DNA of 64,000 bases from Caccovivens sp964594865. GTDB lineage: Bacteria; Bacillota; Clostridia; Christensenellales; UBA1242. The DNA is taken from positions 1-64,000 of the forward strand of contig CAZQMZ010000002.1 in NCBI GenBank assembly GCA_964594865.1, written 5' to 3'. This document shows positions 41,170 through 50,451 of this stretch, one piece after another. The notes beneath the pieces are model-generated. The model saw only the letters and a list, made by a program, of their open reading frames with translations. It was not told the DNA's origin and ran no database searches. The translations under genes and the position numbers were made by a program. How positions within the stretch are numbered: position 1 is the first letter of the stretch; every line of letters starts with the position of its first letter.

Positions 41170-41538
41170 ATGGGACTTATGAATTATATATATCGAATTT
41201 TTGGGTTTGAAAGTGATGATGTGAAGGTGGTGAAGAAAAAACAATCGACCACCAAGGCATCATACAATCTCAAACTCACACAAAAATTGCCGGACGAAAT
41301 TGACGGGGTGAGAGTGTTTTATCCAGAATTTTTCGACGATTGCAAAGATAAAACAGAATTATTGAAGAAAAATACACCGTTTTTTATCGATTTTCGAGCT
41401 TGTTCTTCTGCCGAAAAAAATAAAATTTTGGACTATTATCAAGGCGTCATTGATGTTTTGGGTGCAAAAATTGAATATGTTGACAAAAATTTGTATATTT
41501 TTTTGCCCAAAAATATGGAAATTGAAAAAGAAGATTGA
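41170..41538 (+). CDS. sepF: Cell division protein SepF
   Basis: Anchors FtsZ to the membrane and shapes the septum. The N-terminal amphipathic helix (MGLMNYIYRIFGF) is the membrane anchor. After a Lys/Ser linker comes the SepF core: VRVFYPEFFDDC, then a short strand FFIDFRAC, the helix NKILDYYQGVIDVLGA and the end NLYIFLPKNMEIE. 122 residues is short but complete. In Bacillus sepF lies a few genes before lspA; here they are adjacent. Confidence 0.85.
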   Translation: MGLMNYIYRIFGFESDDVKVVKKKQSTTKASYNLKLTQKLPDEIDGVRVFYPEFFDDCKDKTELLKKNTPFFIDFRACSSAEKNKILDYYQGVIDVLGAKIEYVDKNLYIFLPKNMEIEKED

Positions 41539-41597
41539 TTTTTGTCAAAAAAAATGATAAAAAAAACAAAAAAATGTGAAATTATAAGGAATTTGTT

Positions 41598-42227
41598 GTG
41601 AAAAAAGAAACGAAAATCAAAATTTGTGTGCTTACGATCATTATTGTTGCAATTTTGGCGTTGGATTTGACGACAAAGTATCTTTTGGACGCAAATCTTG
41701 AATATGGACAAATTTACACCATCATTCCATATCTTTTTAACTTCAAAGTGGTCTATAACGACGGGGCAGCATGGGGCGTTTTGTCTGGAAAACAAGTTTT
41801 TTTGATTGTCATCAGTTTGTTGTTTCTCTTCATCTTTTCTTTCTATTATGTAAAAGAAAAAAATAAGACTTGGCTTTTGACGGTGGCGTATGCCTTTTTG
41901 GTTGGCGGTTGTCTTGGCAATCTCTATGATCGCATAGTGATCAGATATGTCCGCGACTTCATTCAATTTGATTTTTGGCAAAGTTTTCCGGTCTTCAATT
42001 TCGCCGATGTCTTCTTGACTTTTGGAATTGTTCTGTTTGTCATATACTTGATAGTCTATTTTGTCAAAAACAAAAGTAATGAAAAAACTGTCAAAAATTC
42101 ACAGGGAGATGATGTCATAAAATTTGAAGATTTCAGAGAAAATGATGAGGAAAATTTGGAAAAGAAAGGTTCTCACTCTTCAAAGAAAAAATCAAATAAA
42201 AAATCTGGGGATGATGAAGATGTTTGA
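41598..42227 (+). CDS. lspA: Lipoprotein signal peptidase
   Basis: Aspartic protease that cleaves prolipoproteins after lipid attachment; the several lipoproteins of this window would be its substrates. Four membrane helices with the catalytic Asp pair in GGCLGNLYDR...RDFIQFDF and FNFADVFLTFG, and the conserved VYNDGAAWGVL. The 209 residues include a 45-residue charged C-terminal tail beyond the usual end. The start is GTG 41598 with AAGGA upstream. Its last 8 nt overlap rluD. Confidence 0.94.
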   Translation: MKKETKIKICVLTIIIVAILALDLTTKYLLDANLEYGQIYTIIPYLFNFKVVYNDGAAWGVLSGKQVFLIVISLLFLFIFSFYYVKEKNKTWLLTVAYAFLVGGCLGNLYDRIVIRYVRDFIQFDFWQSFPVFNFADVFLTFGIVLFVIYLIVYFVKNKSNEKTVKNSQGDDVIKFEDFRENDEENLEKKGSHSSKKKSNKKSGDDEDV

Positions 42228-43119
42228 AAATTTTGTTATTTCAAAAGAAGATGTTGGGACAAGATTGGATGTCTTTCTCTTGAAAAAATTTCCTGATTTT
42301 TCGCGGTCATATATAAAAAATCTTATTGAAAATTGTTCTGTCATTGTCAATGGGCAGAAGGATGTCAAAGCGGGGTTGAAACTGAAAGCAGATATGAAAA
42401 TTGAAGTTGAAATCAAACCACCAGAAAAAATTTCTGCTGACGGCGAAGACATTCCACTTGACATCGTTTTTGAAGATGAAGATTTGATTGTCATCAACAA
42501 ACCGCAGGGGTTGGTGGTGCATCCGTGTGCGTCCACAAAACATGGAACTCTTGTCAACGCACTTCTTTTTCATGTCAAAGATTTGAGTGGAATCAATGGC
42601 AATCTCAGACCGGGCATTGTTCATCGGTTGGATAAGGACACAAGCGGGCTTTTGGTGGTTGCAAAAAACGATTTTTCTCACAGAATTTTGGCAGAACAGA
42701 TCAAAAACAAAACTTGTCATCGTCACTATTTGGCACTTTTGGAAGGGAATTTGAAAGACGATTTTGGTCGCGTGGAAACATACATCAAAAGGGACCAAAA
42801 AGACCGAAAAAAGATGAGTGTGCAATCTTCTGGAAGACTTGCTGTGACAGATTATAATGTGATTGAACGCTTTGAGAAACATTGTCTTGTCGAGTTTGTT
42901 TTGCAGACAGGGCGAACACATCAAATTCGAGTACACGCTAAATTTTTGCATCATGCGGTCGTTGGAGACAAGGTTTATGGGCATGAAGTTAAGGGTTTGG
43001 ACGGTCAACTTTTGCACGCATACAAACTTTCATTCACACATCCAAGAACAGGGAAAGAGATGACTTTTGAAGTTCCACTTCCCGACTATTTTGAAAAATT
43101 TATTCAAAAAATTCGATGA
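42220..43119 (+). CDS. rluD: RluD-type 23S rRNA pseudouridine synthase
   Basis: 299 residues: an N-terminal S4 RNA-binding domain (SRSYIKNLIENCSVIVNGQ) and the RluA-family catalytic domain with HRLDKDTSGLLVVAKN, whose Asp is the nucleophile, and GRTHQIRVH. It follows lspA with an 8-nt overlap, the usual Firmicute pair. Longer upstream ATG frames lie inside lspA and lack ribosome sites. Whether it modifies the RluD positions or others cannot be told. Confidence 0.9.
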   Translation: MFENFVISKEDVGTRLDVFLLKKFPDFSRSYIKNLIENCSVIVNGQKDVKAGLKLKADMKIEVEIKPPEKISADGEDIPLDIVFEDEDLIVINKPQGLVVHPCASTKHGTLVNALLFHVKDLSGINGNLRPGIVHRLDKDTSGLLVVAKNDFSHRILAEQIKNKTCHRHYLALLEGNLKDDFGRVETYIKRDQKDRKKMSVQSSGRLAVTDYNVIERFEKHCLVEFVLQTGRTHQIRVHAKFLHHAVVGDKVYGHEVKGLDGQLLHAYKLSFTHPRTGKEMTFEVPLPDYFEKFIQKIR

Positions 43120-43169
43120 AATTTATAAAAAACATTTATAAAAAAATAGAATGAAAAAGGATTTTTAGA

Positions 43170-43724
43170 ATGATTTATTTTGTAAGACACGGACAAACAA
43201 ATGATAATTTGAAATTCATAATTTCAGGCTCCAATCGAGATGTCTCTTTAAACGAAAATGGAAAGAAACAGGCAAAACAAACTGCTGAAAAATTGAAAGA
43301 CGTCAAAATTGACATATGTTTTTGTTCACCTATGAAAAGAGCAAAACAAACTGCAAAAGAGATTTTAAAGTTTCACAAGAATGTTCCAATTTTTTTTGAC
43401 GAAAGAATCAAGGAGAGAAATTTTGGCATGCTTGATGGTGTCGTTGACGAAAATGGCATTCTTTACTCAAAAAATTGGGACATGAAACTTGACTTAACTG
43501 TGACCGGCATGGAAACTATTGACGAAATTTATAATCGAGTGAAAAGTTTTTATGACGAAATTTTGAAGAAATATCCTGACAAAAACATTCTTGTTGTTGC
43601 ACACAATGGCATTGCAAGAGTTTCTTGTTGTTATTTTTATGGATTTCCTGAAAATGGAAATTTGAATATTTATGAAGTCGACAATTCTGAAATCAAAGTT
43701 TTTGATAAGGTGAAATCGGTTTGA
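43170..43724 (+). CDS. Histidine phosphatase family protein
   Basis: 184 residues of the phosphoglycerate mutase-like superfamily: the catalytic motif VRHGQTNDN (His7), CSPMKRAKQTA with the phosphate-binding Arg, the proton donor Glu in KERNFGMLDG, and VVAHNGIAR with the second His. Many such proteins are phosphatases of small metabolites; the substrate is unknown. AAAAGGA precedes ATG 43170. Confidence 0.85.
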   Translation: MIYFVRHGQTNDNLKFIISGSNRDVSLNENGKKQAKQTAEKLKDVKIDICFCSPMKRAKQTAKEILKFHKNVPIFFDERIKERNFGMLDGVVDENGILYSKNWDMKLDLTVTGMETIDEIYNRVKSFYDEILKKYPDKNILVVAHNGIARVSCCYFYGFPENGNLNIYEVDNSEIKVFDKVKSV

Positions 43725-43803
43725 GATGAGTGCTTTAAATAAATATTCTCGATGAAAATCGTCGAAAAAACTGTGAAAAATAGGTGAATTTTTGCGTAAA
43801 TGC

Positions 43804-43832
43804 TTGACATATACGCAATTTTTTGATATAAT
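43804..43832 (+). promoter_or_regulatory. rplU promoter
   Basis: Perfect TTGACA (43804-43809), 17 nt, TATAAT (43827-43832). Confidence 0.9.
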
Positions 43833-43838
43833 GGGCAG

Positions 43839-43914
43839 GTATCCGCATGTGTTGGGTTGAAGTGTGCTTTGTCACCACCTAACGACAGCGAGTTTGGATA
43901 GAGGAGGTATAGTT
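43839..43914 (+). promoter_or_regulatory. Probable ribosomal protein L21 leader
   Basis: The 5' untranslated region of rplU, with GC-rich parts unlike the usual gaps here, ends in GAGGAGG. Firmicute rplU operons carry an L21 leader that is thought to bind the product. I infer the same from position; a full match to the known structure was not tested. Confidence 0.5.
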
Positions 43915-44223
43915 ATGTTTGCAATTGTTCAAACAGGTGGAAAGCAATATAACGTCACAGAAAACGACACCATCAAAGTTGAAAAACTTGAAAAAGCTGT
44001 TGGTGACAAAGTTGCGTTGGAAGTGCTTTTGGTTTCTGATGGAAACAAAACTGTTGCTGGAACACCAACCGTGAAATCGGCAGAAGTGGTTGCTCAAGTG
44101 CTTGCTCATGGCAAAGGCGAAAAAATTGTTGTTTTCAAATATAAGCCAAAGAAAAACGAGCGTAAAAAACAAGGTCACAGACAACCATGGACAGAACTTA
44201 AAATTGTTTCAATCAAAATGTAA
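43915..44223 (+). CDS. rplU: 50S ribosomal protein L21
   Basis: 102 residues: MFAIVQTGGKQYNVTENDTI at the start, then KIVVFKYKPKKNERKKQGHRQPW, both typical of L21. GAGGAGG sets ATG 43915. First of the rplU-prp-rpmA operon. Confidence 0.98.
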   Translation: MFAIVQTGGKQYNVTENDTIKVEKLEKAVGDKVALEVLLVSDGNKTVAGTPTVKSAEVVAQVLAHGKGEKIVVFKYKPKKNERKKQGHRQPWTELKIVSIKM

Positions 44224-44247
44224 TTAAAAAAAAGAATGAAGATTGAT

Positions 44248-44571
44248 ATGACAAAAATATTGATTTTTGAGAAAAAAAACAAAATTTATGCTTTCCAAGT
44301 GAAAGGGCACACTGGATATGCGGAAGAGGGGAACGACATCGTTTGCTCAGCAATTTCAACCGCAACACAAATGGCTCTTTTGGGGCTTGAAGAAGTTTTG
44401 AAACTGAATGTCAAAAGTGAAATCAAAGACGGTTTTATGTATGTCAGTTTGGAAGATTTTGACAATGTGTCTGCACAAAGCATTCTTCAAACCATGAAAA
44501 AAACTTTGGAAAACATTGCGAAGGAATACGCAAAATTTGTTAAATTGGAGGTGAAGAAAGATGTTTATTAA
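44248..44571 (+). CDS. prp: Ribosomal-processing cysteine protease Prp
   Basis: Removes the N-terminal extension of L27. The catalytic His and Cys are in VKGHTGYAEEGNDIVCSAIS. The start at 44248 (MTKILIF) fits the family N-terminus; ATG 44236 in the same frame is an alternative, and neither has a strong ribosome site. 107 residues. It lies between rplU and rpmA, as in Firmicutes that cleave L27, and overlaps rpmA by 11 nt. Confidence 0.92.
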   Translation: MTKILIFEKKNKIYAFQVKGHTGYAEEGNDIVCSAISTATQMALLGLEEVLKLNVKSEIKDGFMYVSLEDFDNVSAQSILQTMKKTLENIAKEYAKFVKLEVKKDVY

Positions 44572-44836
44572 TTTACAACTCTTTGCTCATAAGAAAGGTG
44601 GCGGAAGCACCAAAAACGGAAGAGATAGCCAAAGCAAACGTCTTGGTGTCAAGGCATATGCTGGTGAAGCTGTCACAGCTGGCTCAATCATTTTGAGACA
44701 ACGTGGCACAAAGGTGTATCCGGGCACAAATGTTGGGCTTGGGAAAGACTATACGCTCTTTGCACTCAAAGACGGCAAAGTGGTGTTTGGAAAGAGTAAT
44801 GGCAAAAACGTTGTGTCTGTCATTGCAGAGGGCTGA
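44561..44836 (+). CDS. rpmA: 50S ribosomal protein L27 with Prp cleavage extension
   Basis: 91 residues. The first eight (MFINLQLF) form the Prp-cleaved extension, with processing expected between Phe8 and Ala9 to release AHKKGGGSTKNGRDS, the true L27 start that reaches the peptidyl transferase centre. The rest (RQRGTKVYPGTNVGLGKDYTLFA without a gap) is typical. The terminator overlaps the stop codon. The usual next gene obgE is not here. Confidence 0.97.
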   Translation: MFINLQLFAHKKGGGSTKNGRDSQSKRLGVKAYAGEAVTAGSIILRQRGTKVYPGTNVGLGKDYTLFALKDGKVVFGKSNGKNVVSVIAEG

Positions 44837-44848
44837 GCGCCCTTTTTT
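44829..44848 (+). terminator. rpmA terminator overlapping the stop codon
   Basis: AGGGC (44829-44833), loop TGAGC containing the stop, GCCCT (44839-44843), T-run. Confidence 0.8.
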
Positions 44849-44881
44849 CATTTATAAAACTTTTTTCGTTGGAAGTGTTTG

Positions 44882-45730
44882 ATGAAATATGTTCTAAATT
44901 CATACAACATTGAGATTTTTGGCAAAGAAGACTTTTCTCCGTCGCACATTTTGGAGTGTGGACAGATTTTTTCATATAAGAAATTGGAAGATTGTTGGCA
45001 GGTGTTTTCAGGCGATAAAATGGCGAAAATCTATGAAAAAGAGAGTGGTTTTGTCATTGAAACGGATGACGTTCAATATTTCGAGAAATTTTTTGACCTG
45101 AAAACTGATTATGGAGCGCTGAAAAAACAGTTGGGAAAGTTTGAAATCTTGGCTGAGCCAATCAAGTTTGGATATGGAATAAGAATTTTGAAGCAAAATT
45201 TGTTTGAAACGCTCATCTCATTCATCGTGTCTGCAAACAACAACATCAAACGCATTCAAATGATTTTGGGACGTATGCGGGAAAAATTAGGGACGAATAT
45301 GGGCGAATATCACGCCTTTCCAACTCGCGAACAGCTGCTTGTGGCTGACGAAAAGTTCTTCACTGATATCGGTGCGGGGTATCGCGATAAATATCTGTTC
45401 AAAGTGCTCAGACAGGTTGATGAAGAAACTCTTGAAAAGTGGCGGGACCTGCCAACAAAAGAACTTCGTTCAAAATTGATTGCACTTGCGGGTGTGGGGC
45501 CAAAAGTTGCCGACTGCGTGCTTTTGTTTGGATATGGGCGCACAGATGTCTTTCCGGTTGACACTTGGATTGAAAAGATGTATCACAAATTTTATGATAA
45601 ATTTCATTTGAAAGATGCCAAAACTTTGACAAGAGAACAAATACGGAAAAATTTGACCGAAGAATTTGAAAATTTATCCGGTTTTGCACAACAATATTTG
45701 TTTTTTTTCATGAGATCGGGAGAAATTTGA
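44882..45730 (+). CDS. OGG1-type 8-oxoguanine DNA glycosylase/AP lyase
   Basis: Removes 8-oxoguanine from DNA. The N-terminal OGG domain (HILECGQIFSYKK) is followed by the helix-hairpin-helix-GPD core: LAGVGPKVADCVLLFGYGR with the catalytic Lys, and VFPVDTWI with the catalytic Asp. 282 residues, as in bacterial OGG1. GGAAG lies before ATG 44882. It follows rpmA's terminator. Confidence 0.9.
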   Translation: MKYVLNSYNIEIFGKEDFSPSHILECGQIFSYKKLEDCWQVFSGDKMAKIYEKESGFVIETDDVQYFEKFFDLKTDYGALKKQLGKFEILAEPIKFGYGIRILKQNLFETLISFIVSANNNIKRIQMILGRMREKLGTNMGEYHAFPTREQLLVADEKFFTDIGAGYRDKYLFKVLRQVDEETLEKWRDLPTKELRSKLIALAGVGPKVADCVLLFGYGRTDVFPVDTWIEKMYHKFYDKFHLKDAKTLTREQIRKNLTEEFENLSGFAQQYLFFFMRSGEI

Positions 45731-45760
45731 ATAATTTTGAAGATTTTTTTACAAAAAGTA

Positions 45761-45789
45761 TTGCAAAAATCACAAATATGTGATAAAAT
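45761..45789 (+). promoter_or_regulatory. Promoter of the 45814 lipoprotein
   Basis: TTGCAA (45761-45766), 17 nt, TAAAAT (45784-45789), then GGGAGG. Confidence 0.7.
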
Positions 45790-45813
45790 GTATACGAAAA
45801 AGGGAGGTAAGAT

Positions 45814-47292
45814 ATGAAAAAACCTAAAAAATTACTTAAAAAAATTGCAACACTTGCAATTTCACTGGGTATTTCTGTTACCATTGCTTTTAGCTTTGCT
45901 GGATGTGTATCAGACGTGAAGCAAACACAGGACCCTAATATCGATCAAACTATCATCACACCAGAAGATCCAACACTAGAAACTCCAACACCAGAAACTC
46001 CAAGTGATGGTGGAACTGTTGTTGAAGAGCCAAGCGATGAATCAACTGAAGAAATGACAATGGAAGAAGCGATTGGGAAGGTTGAAGAATTTACATCGTC
46101 TATATCACAAGGCAATTTCACATATTTTATGGGAGACAGTATTGTATATAGTTTCGACGGCGACACAGTAGCACTGTCGCAAGATGGTGATGTGACATAT
46201 TTTGTCTATGAAGATGGCGTAAACTATGCAATCACATATGATAATGACGAAGAAGTTTGGTATAAAAATGTCACGGAAGAATTTGATGTATCCGCGGCAG
46301 TCGGTGAGCTTGTTTCAGACATTGTTTCCATAAGTTACTCTGATTATGACGCAGAAAACAACTTATTGTATGGTATGATTCAAGAAAGAATTTCCGCTGT
46401 TGTTCAAGTTACAGACAGCAAACTAACAATTGAATTTGCTGGTCGAACATCTGTATTCACCAGTGTGGGAACAACAACGGTCAGCCTTCCAGAGAACGTC
46501 GTTGAAGCCGAAACCAAGAGCATATACACAATTGATTCAGAAGGCAACTATGTTTTTGATATTGCAGCAATCAACGAAGTGCTTGAGCCATGGGTTAAAG
46601 GCGACAATCAGTTTGGCAAAAATATTATTGAAGCAAAATACGGATCTAGTTATCCTGTTACTGTGAAAAAGGTGCTATATATAAATGCCAGTGAGGACGA
46701 AATTGCTTTTGGAGTGTTGTTTTATGATGATGACGGTGCTCCAGAGTATATGGAGCTTTATATTAGGGATGACACATTATATAATGGAATTAAAGACGGA
46801 AGCATTGTCACTCAAGAAGATTTCAAAGAATGCTTAAATTCAATCGACAGACCAGCAAAAATTGGAGCTAATGTAGGTGGTGAAGTATTGGAATACACAA
46901 CTTTTGATGATGACTATGCAAGCGAACATCAAGAAGAGTTTGAAAAATTGACAGAAAGAGTTTTTGAGAAAGCGGGCGTGACTGTTGACAAGATATATTT
47001 TGGTTTCAAAGGCCCTACAGAAGGAACTTACGCAAGTTCGACTTATGGATATGGTACTGGTTGGTATCAATATTATTTGGTGGAAGTGGACGGACAAATG
47101 CAATTTTTGCAATTCCGTATTTCAGCATCAGTCTATCCATCATTAGGAGCAGGAAATGCAATTGGCAATGTGCTTGAGGATACAGATTATTGGGGTACTT
47201 CTCTCAGATCTACGAAAGAAATTGACAATGGAAATGAAGCTCTTTATTCATTAACAACTTCACTTTTGGAAACAACAGACCTTTCAAAATAA
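45814..47292 (+). CDS. Large acidic lipoprotein of unknown function
   Basis: 492 residues. A Lys-rich start, hydrophobic signal and lipobox SFAGC give a lipid-modified Cys at about residue 31. A Thr/Pro/Glu linker of about 45 residues (TPETP) spaces the domain from the membrane. The rest is acidic, with much Asp, Tyr and Val, probably beta-rich. No family is recognised. GGGAGG precedes it. Codon use (more ATA, TTA, CTA) differs slightly from core genes. It is followed by a second lipoprotein gene with separate signals. Confidence 0.65.
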   Translation: MKKPKKLLKKIATLAISLGISVTIAFSFAGCVSDVKQTQDPNIDQTIITPEDPTLETPTPETPSDGGTVVEEPSDESTEEMTMEEAIGKVEEFTSSISQGNFTYFMGDSIVYSFDGDTVALSQDGDVTYFVYEDGVNYAITYDNDEEVWYKNVTEEFDVSAAVGELVSDIVSISYSDYDAENNLLYGMIQERISAVVQVTDSKLTIEFAGRTSVFTSVGTTTVSLPENVVEAETKSIYTIDSEGNYVFDIAAINEVLEPWVKGDNQFGKNIIEAKYGSSYPVTVKKVLYINASEDEIAFGVLFYDDDGAPEYMELYIRDDTLYNGIKDGSIVTQEDFKECLNSIDRPAKIGANVGGEVLEYTTFDDDYASEHQEEFEKLTERVFEKAGVTVDKIYFGFKGPTEGTYASSTYGYGTGWYQYYLVEVDGQMQFLQFRISASVYPSLGAGNAIGNVLEDTDYWGTSLRSTKEIDNGNEALYSLTTSLLETTDLSK

Positions 47293-47300
47293 GAAAAAAG

Positions 47301-47334
47301 ACAAGGAATGGTGAAAATTCCTTGTTTTTTTTTG
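47301..47334 (+). terminator. Terminator after the 45814 gene
   Basis: ACAAGGAAT (47301-47309), 7-nt loop, ATTCCTTGT (47317-47325), T9. Confidence 0.9.
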
Positions 47335-47356
47335 TTGTTTGTGATATCATATAGAC

Positions 47357-49345
47357 ATGAAGAAGAAAAAAAGGTTCCTTTCCCTTTTGTTTTGCTTTAT
47401 GTTTTTGTTTTTTGTTGGATGCACAGACGGTGGTTCAAGTGGTTTTTTTGGGGAAGATGTGGATTTAAATCAAATTTCAATGCAGGGCGTGAAGGTTCTT
47501 TCCAAACCTTCCGACTATGATTTTGCCGATGCGGTGGGTGACTATTCAGAAAATTATTACAATTTGTTTGCCAGAGAAATTTTAGATTTGTTATATAGTG
47601 TATATGAAGATGATAGTGTAACAAATGAAGAAGATGAAAACAAGAGAGAGATAATTTACTCAGATCTTGACACAGGAAGTGGATACACATATTCCAAGGA
47701 AGGAAGCAGTGATGAGCAGATTTATTATCTTTATGACAGTTTGAGATACACAATCTCAAGTGTTGAAGAGGTGTATGATGAGCTTGGTGATCTTGAGGAA
47801 ATTGTTGTCACTCTTGACACATCAAGTGCGTGGAATTGGACAATTTTCAATGATGCTGTGGACAAATCAATAATTTTCTTAAATGCGGACTTTGTGACAG
47901 ATAATACAGATAATAAAGATGGTTCATTCATAATGGATGGTTATTATTATTCAGATTGGACCGAAATTTACGATAACCCATTATACCTCCCTTCCTTCTC
48001 GGAGTTCTATACATACGGCGAAAGTGGCAGTGTTTCAATTTCAAATGATAATGTCAATGTTAATTATTGGATTTCGCCTTACTATAACACTGGCTCAAAC
48101 GGCGACGCGGTCAACTATTTTCAAGATGCGTTGGAATATGCGGTCTATTTGTTTGTGTTGGAATATGATCTCACTGAGGATGCCGAATATTTTAATTTTA
48201 TGATTGAATATGATGAAGTGACGACTTCTTCCACATATGGTCAAGTGACAGGCATTTCGGTCGGCGGTTGGGGAAATTCATATGTCTCAATCTCTGAGGC
48301 GCTTGATAACGCCAAAGAACTCTATGACGCTTTGGGTGGATATGTTGGCTTGACTGATGAGAACAAAGAGCAAGTGGAAGAGTTTATCAAAACGGTGATT
48401 ATTGGTGAAAAGGCGTATAAGAAAAACACCTTCACAGTGCAGTTCCTTGAGAACAGTGCTGTCACTGAAACGCTGACATTCAATCGCAACTATGACCAAA
48501 TTATTGCCAACATCATTGAATACGCTTGCGACAAAGCACCAATTGGCACAAGTTCGGAAGGCACTGTTTTGACATTGGACGAGCCGTTTTTGGCGTCGCA
48601 AATCACTGACTATGCAGGCAACTATTTTGGAACGTCATACACCGACAATTCGGATGAAAATATGTTTGAGTTTATTCCAGCGGCGGAATATCAAAGCATT
48701 GTCATATATCCAAATGAAGAAGATTATGGCAAGGTGCTTGGCGATCTTTGGTTGGCGTTTGAATATTATGATGAAGACAATCCAACCGGCGAAGGTTATG
48801 GCTCTTCCATAACAATCAATGTGGGGTTGAGATATTATGATGCCAGTGAGGACGAAACTTATGATTATGTTGTGCTAGGAAAAGAGATTGCATATGAAAA
48901 ATTGCCGACAGATAATTCTGCAAGTGATTTTGAAGAAAGATATGAATCTCATTTTGTAACTTTCAGTGACACCGGAACAGGCACAGATTATGCAATTGGC
49001 AACAATTTTGTTTTAAGCGAGTTCAACAATGACATCGGCAACGGCGCCATAAATCCATATGCGAACGGCACAAGCATTGACAGCGAAAATGAGTATAGGA
49101 GTTTGCTCATTACGGCAAGCAGCAGTGCAAGAGAATATTATATGATCAACAAGTCATCTTCTGGTTATGGTTTTTATGGCACGTTGAACTCTTCGATGTT
49201 CTCTGTTGAAAATGAAAACGTCGGTGAGGACGACGCGTGCGACTATATTGAAATCTATTTTGATATCGTCAAAACAAAAGGCGTGATTCAAAATTATAAC
49301 TTTAAAGTTGCCATTGCTCTCATTGCAGCACAAGAATCTGCTTAA
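47357..49345 (+). CDS. Large Tyr/Asp-rich lipoprotein of unknown function
   Basis: 662 residues. Signal peptide MKKKKRFLSLLFCFMFLFF, lipobox FFVGC, then a Gly/Ser-rich spacer. The mature part is highly acidic and rich in Tyr, Ser and Asn, without repeats I can identify. No known domain is seen. There is no ribosome site; TATCAT ends 6 nt before ATG with TTGTTT 17 nt further up, so the message may be leaderless. It may be a surface protein. It does not look like a paralogue of the 45814 protein. Confidence 0.65.
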   Translation: MKKKKRFLSLLFCFMFLFFVGCTDGGSSGFFGEDVDLNQISMQGVKVLSKPSDYDFADAVGDYSENYYNLFAREILDLLYSVYEDDSVTNEEDENKREIIYSDLDTGSGYTYSKEGSSDEQIYYLYDSLRYTISSVEEVYDELGDLEEIVVTLDTSSAWNWTIFNDAVDKSIIFLNADFVTDNTDNKDGSFIMDGYYYSDWTEIYDNPLYLPSFSEFYTYGESGSVSISNDNVNVNYWISPYYNTGSNGDAVNYFQDALEYAVYLFVLEYDLTEDAEYFNFMIEYDEVTTSSTYGQVTGISVGGWGNSYVSISEALDNAKELYDALGGYVGLTDENKEQVEEFIKTVIIGEKAYKKNTFTVQFLENSAVTETLTFNRNYDQIIANIIEYACDKAPIGTSSEGTVLTLDEPFLASQITDYAGNYFGTSYTDNSDENMFEFIPAAEYQSIVIYPNEEDYGKVLGDLWLAFEYYDEDNPTGEGYGSSITINVGLRYYDASEDETYDYVVLGKEIAYEKLPTDNSASDFEERYESHFVTFSDTGTGTDYAIGNNFVLSEFNNDIGNGAINPYANGTSIDSENEYRSLLITASSSAREYYMINKSSSGYGFYGTLNSSMFSVENENVGEDDACDYIEIYFDIVKTKGVIQNYNFKVAIALIAAQESA

Positions 49346-49353
49346 AATTATTT

Positions 49354-49379
49354 GAAGTGGTTTTTGCCACTTCTTTTTT
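49354..49379 (+). terminator. Terminator after the 47357 gene
   Basis: GAAGTGG (49354-49360), short T-rich loop, CCACTTC (49367-49373), T-run. Confidence 0.85.
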
Positions 49380-49447
49380 ATATTTTTTTTGCCATAGGGT
49401 ATGGACAAAACGACAAAAGTGTGCTATCATTGTTGTAAGGAGTTGTT

Positions 49448-50440
49448 ATGAGCGTTGGAGCAATTATTGGACTTGTGGTTGCAGGGCTTGTTTTCATCTT
49501 TTTGTTGACAATCTTCATCTTGATGCCACGAAAAACTTATTTCACTGTTCTCTTCTCGGGGTGTTATGTTTCGGTTTTCAAACTTATTTCCATGAAAATG
49601 CGCAAGGAAAATGTTGACGAGATTGTTTCGGCATATATCACGTCAAGAAAATCTCATCTTGGTTTGACGCTTTTTGATTTGGAAGTTGTTTCAACGAGCG
49701 GTGGTCATCCAATCAAAATTGTCGACGGCTTGATTGCATCCAAGTCTGCAAATTTGAATTTTGATTTCAATTTCGTCAAGGCGGTGGATATCTCTGGGCG
49801 CGATGTGCTGGAAGTTGTCCGTGAGTGTATCAATCCAAAAATCATCGAACTTCCGCTTGTGACTGCAATAACACAAGACAATCTTGAACTCAACATCAAG
49901 GTTTCTTTGACTCTCAAAACCAATTTAAAAAACTTCTTGACTGGTGTGACGGACGAAACAATTTCTGCACGTGCAGTTGAAGCAATCGTCACCAAAGTTT
50001 TGAACACTTCAAGGGCAAAAGATTTGCTCTCTCATCCGGAACTTTTGGATAAGGCAGTGTTTGATGCCGGTGTCGATGAAAATTCGAAATATGAACTTGT
50101 TTCCGCAGATGTCATCTATGTGGATTTAGGGAACAATCGTTCGGTTCAGTTTGAAAAAGATGAAATCGAAAAACAACGAATTTTGATGGTCAATGAATTG
50201 GAACAAAGACGTTTGACCGCCGTTGCCGAAGAACAAGAAGCAAAAGTTAAGGCAGAAAAAATGCGTCTGAAAGTGATTGAACAAGAAGCTGAGGTGCCAA
50301 AGGCGATTGTCAAGGCAATTGAAGAGGGAAAAATCAAAGACGTGTTGGATTATTATAAACTGCAAAACTTGCAGGCGGACACTGAAATGCGTCGCCGATT
50401 GACAGGAAAAGATGTTGATAAATTCGGTGACGAAGATTGA
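49448..50440 (+). CDS. floA: Flotillin-like protein FloA
   Basis: Membrane scaffold of the SPFH family that organises lipid domains. An N-terminal hairpin of hydrophobic residues (about 5-30) anchors it. The body matches FloA (MRKENVDEIVSAYI, VDISGRDVLEVVRECINPKIIELP), then a coiled-coil stretch rich in Glu and Ala (EQEAKVKAEKMRLKVIEQEAEVPKA). 330 residues, as usual. AAGGAG precedes it. Starts a cluster ordered like Bacillus floA-yqfB-yqfC-yqfD-ybeY-era. Confidence 0.9.
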   Translation: MSVGAIIGLVVAGLVFIFLLTIFILMPRKTYFTVLFSGCYVSVFKLISMKMRKENVDEIVSAYITSRKSHLGLTLFDLEVVSTSGGHPIKIVDGLIASKSANLNFDFNFVKAVDISGRDVLEVVRECINPKIIELPLVTAITQDNLELNIKVSLTLKTNLKNFLTGVTDETISARAVEAIVTKVLNTSRAKDLLSHPELLDKAVFDAGVDENSKYELVSADVIYVDLGNNRSVQFEKDEIEKQRILMVNELEQRRLTAVAEEQEAKVKAEKMRLKVIEQEAEVPKAIVKAIEEGKIKDVLDYYKLQNLQADTEMRRRLTGKDVDKFGDED

Positions 50441-50451
50441 AGGAGAATGTT

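Noticed and set aside
42124..42219. An N-terminal extension of RluD from upstream ATGs
   Set aside because: It runs inside lspA in another frame, lacks a ribosome site and does not fit the S4 domain start.
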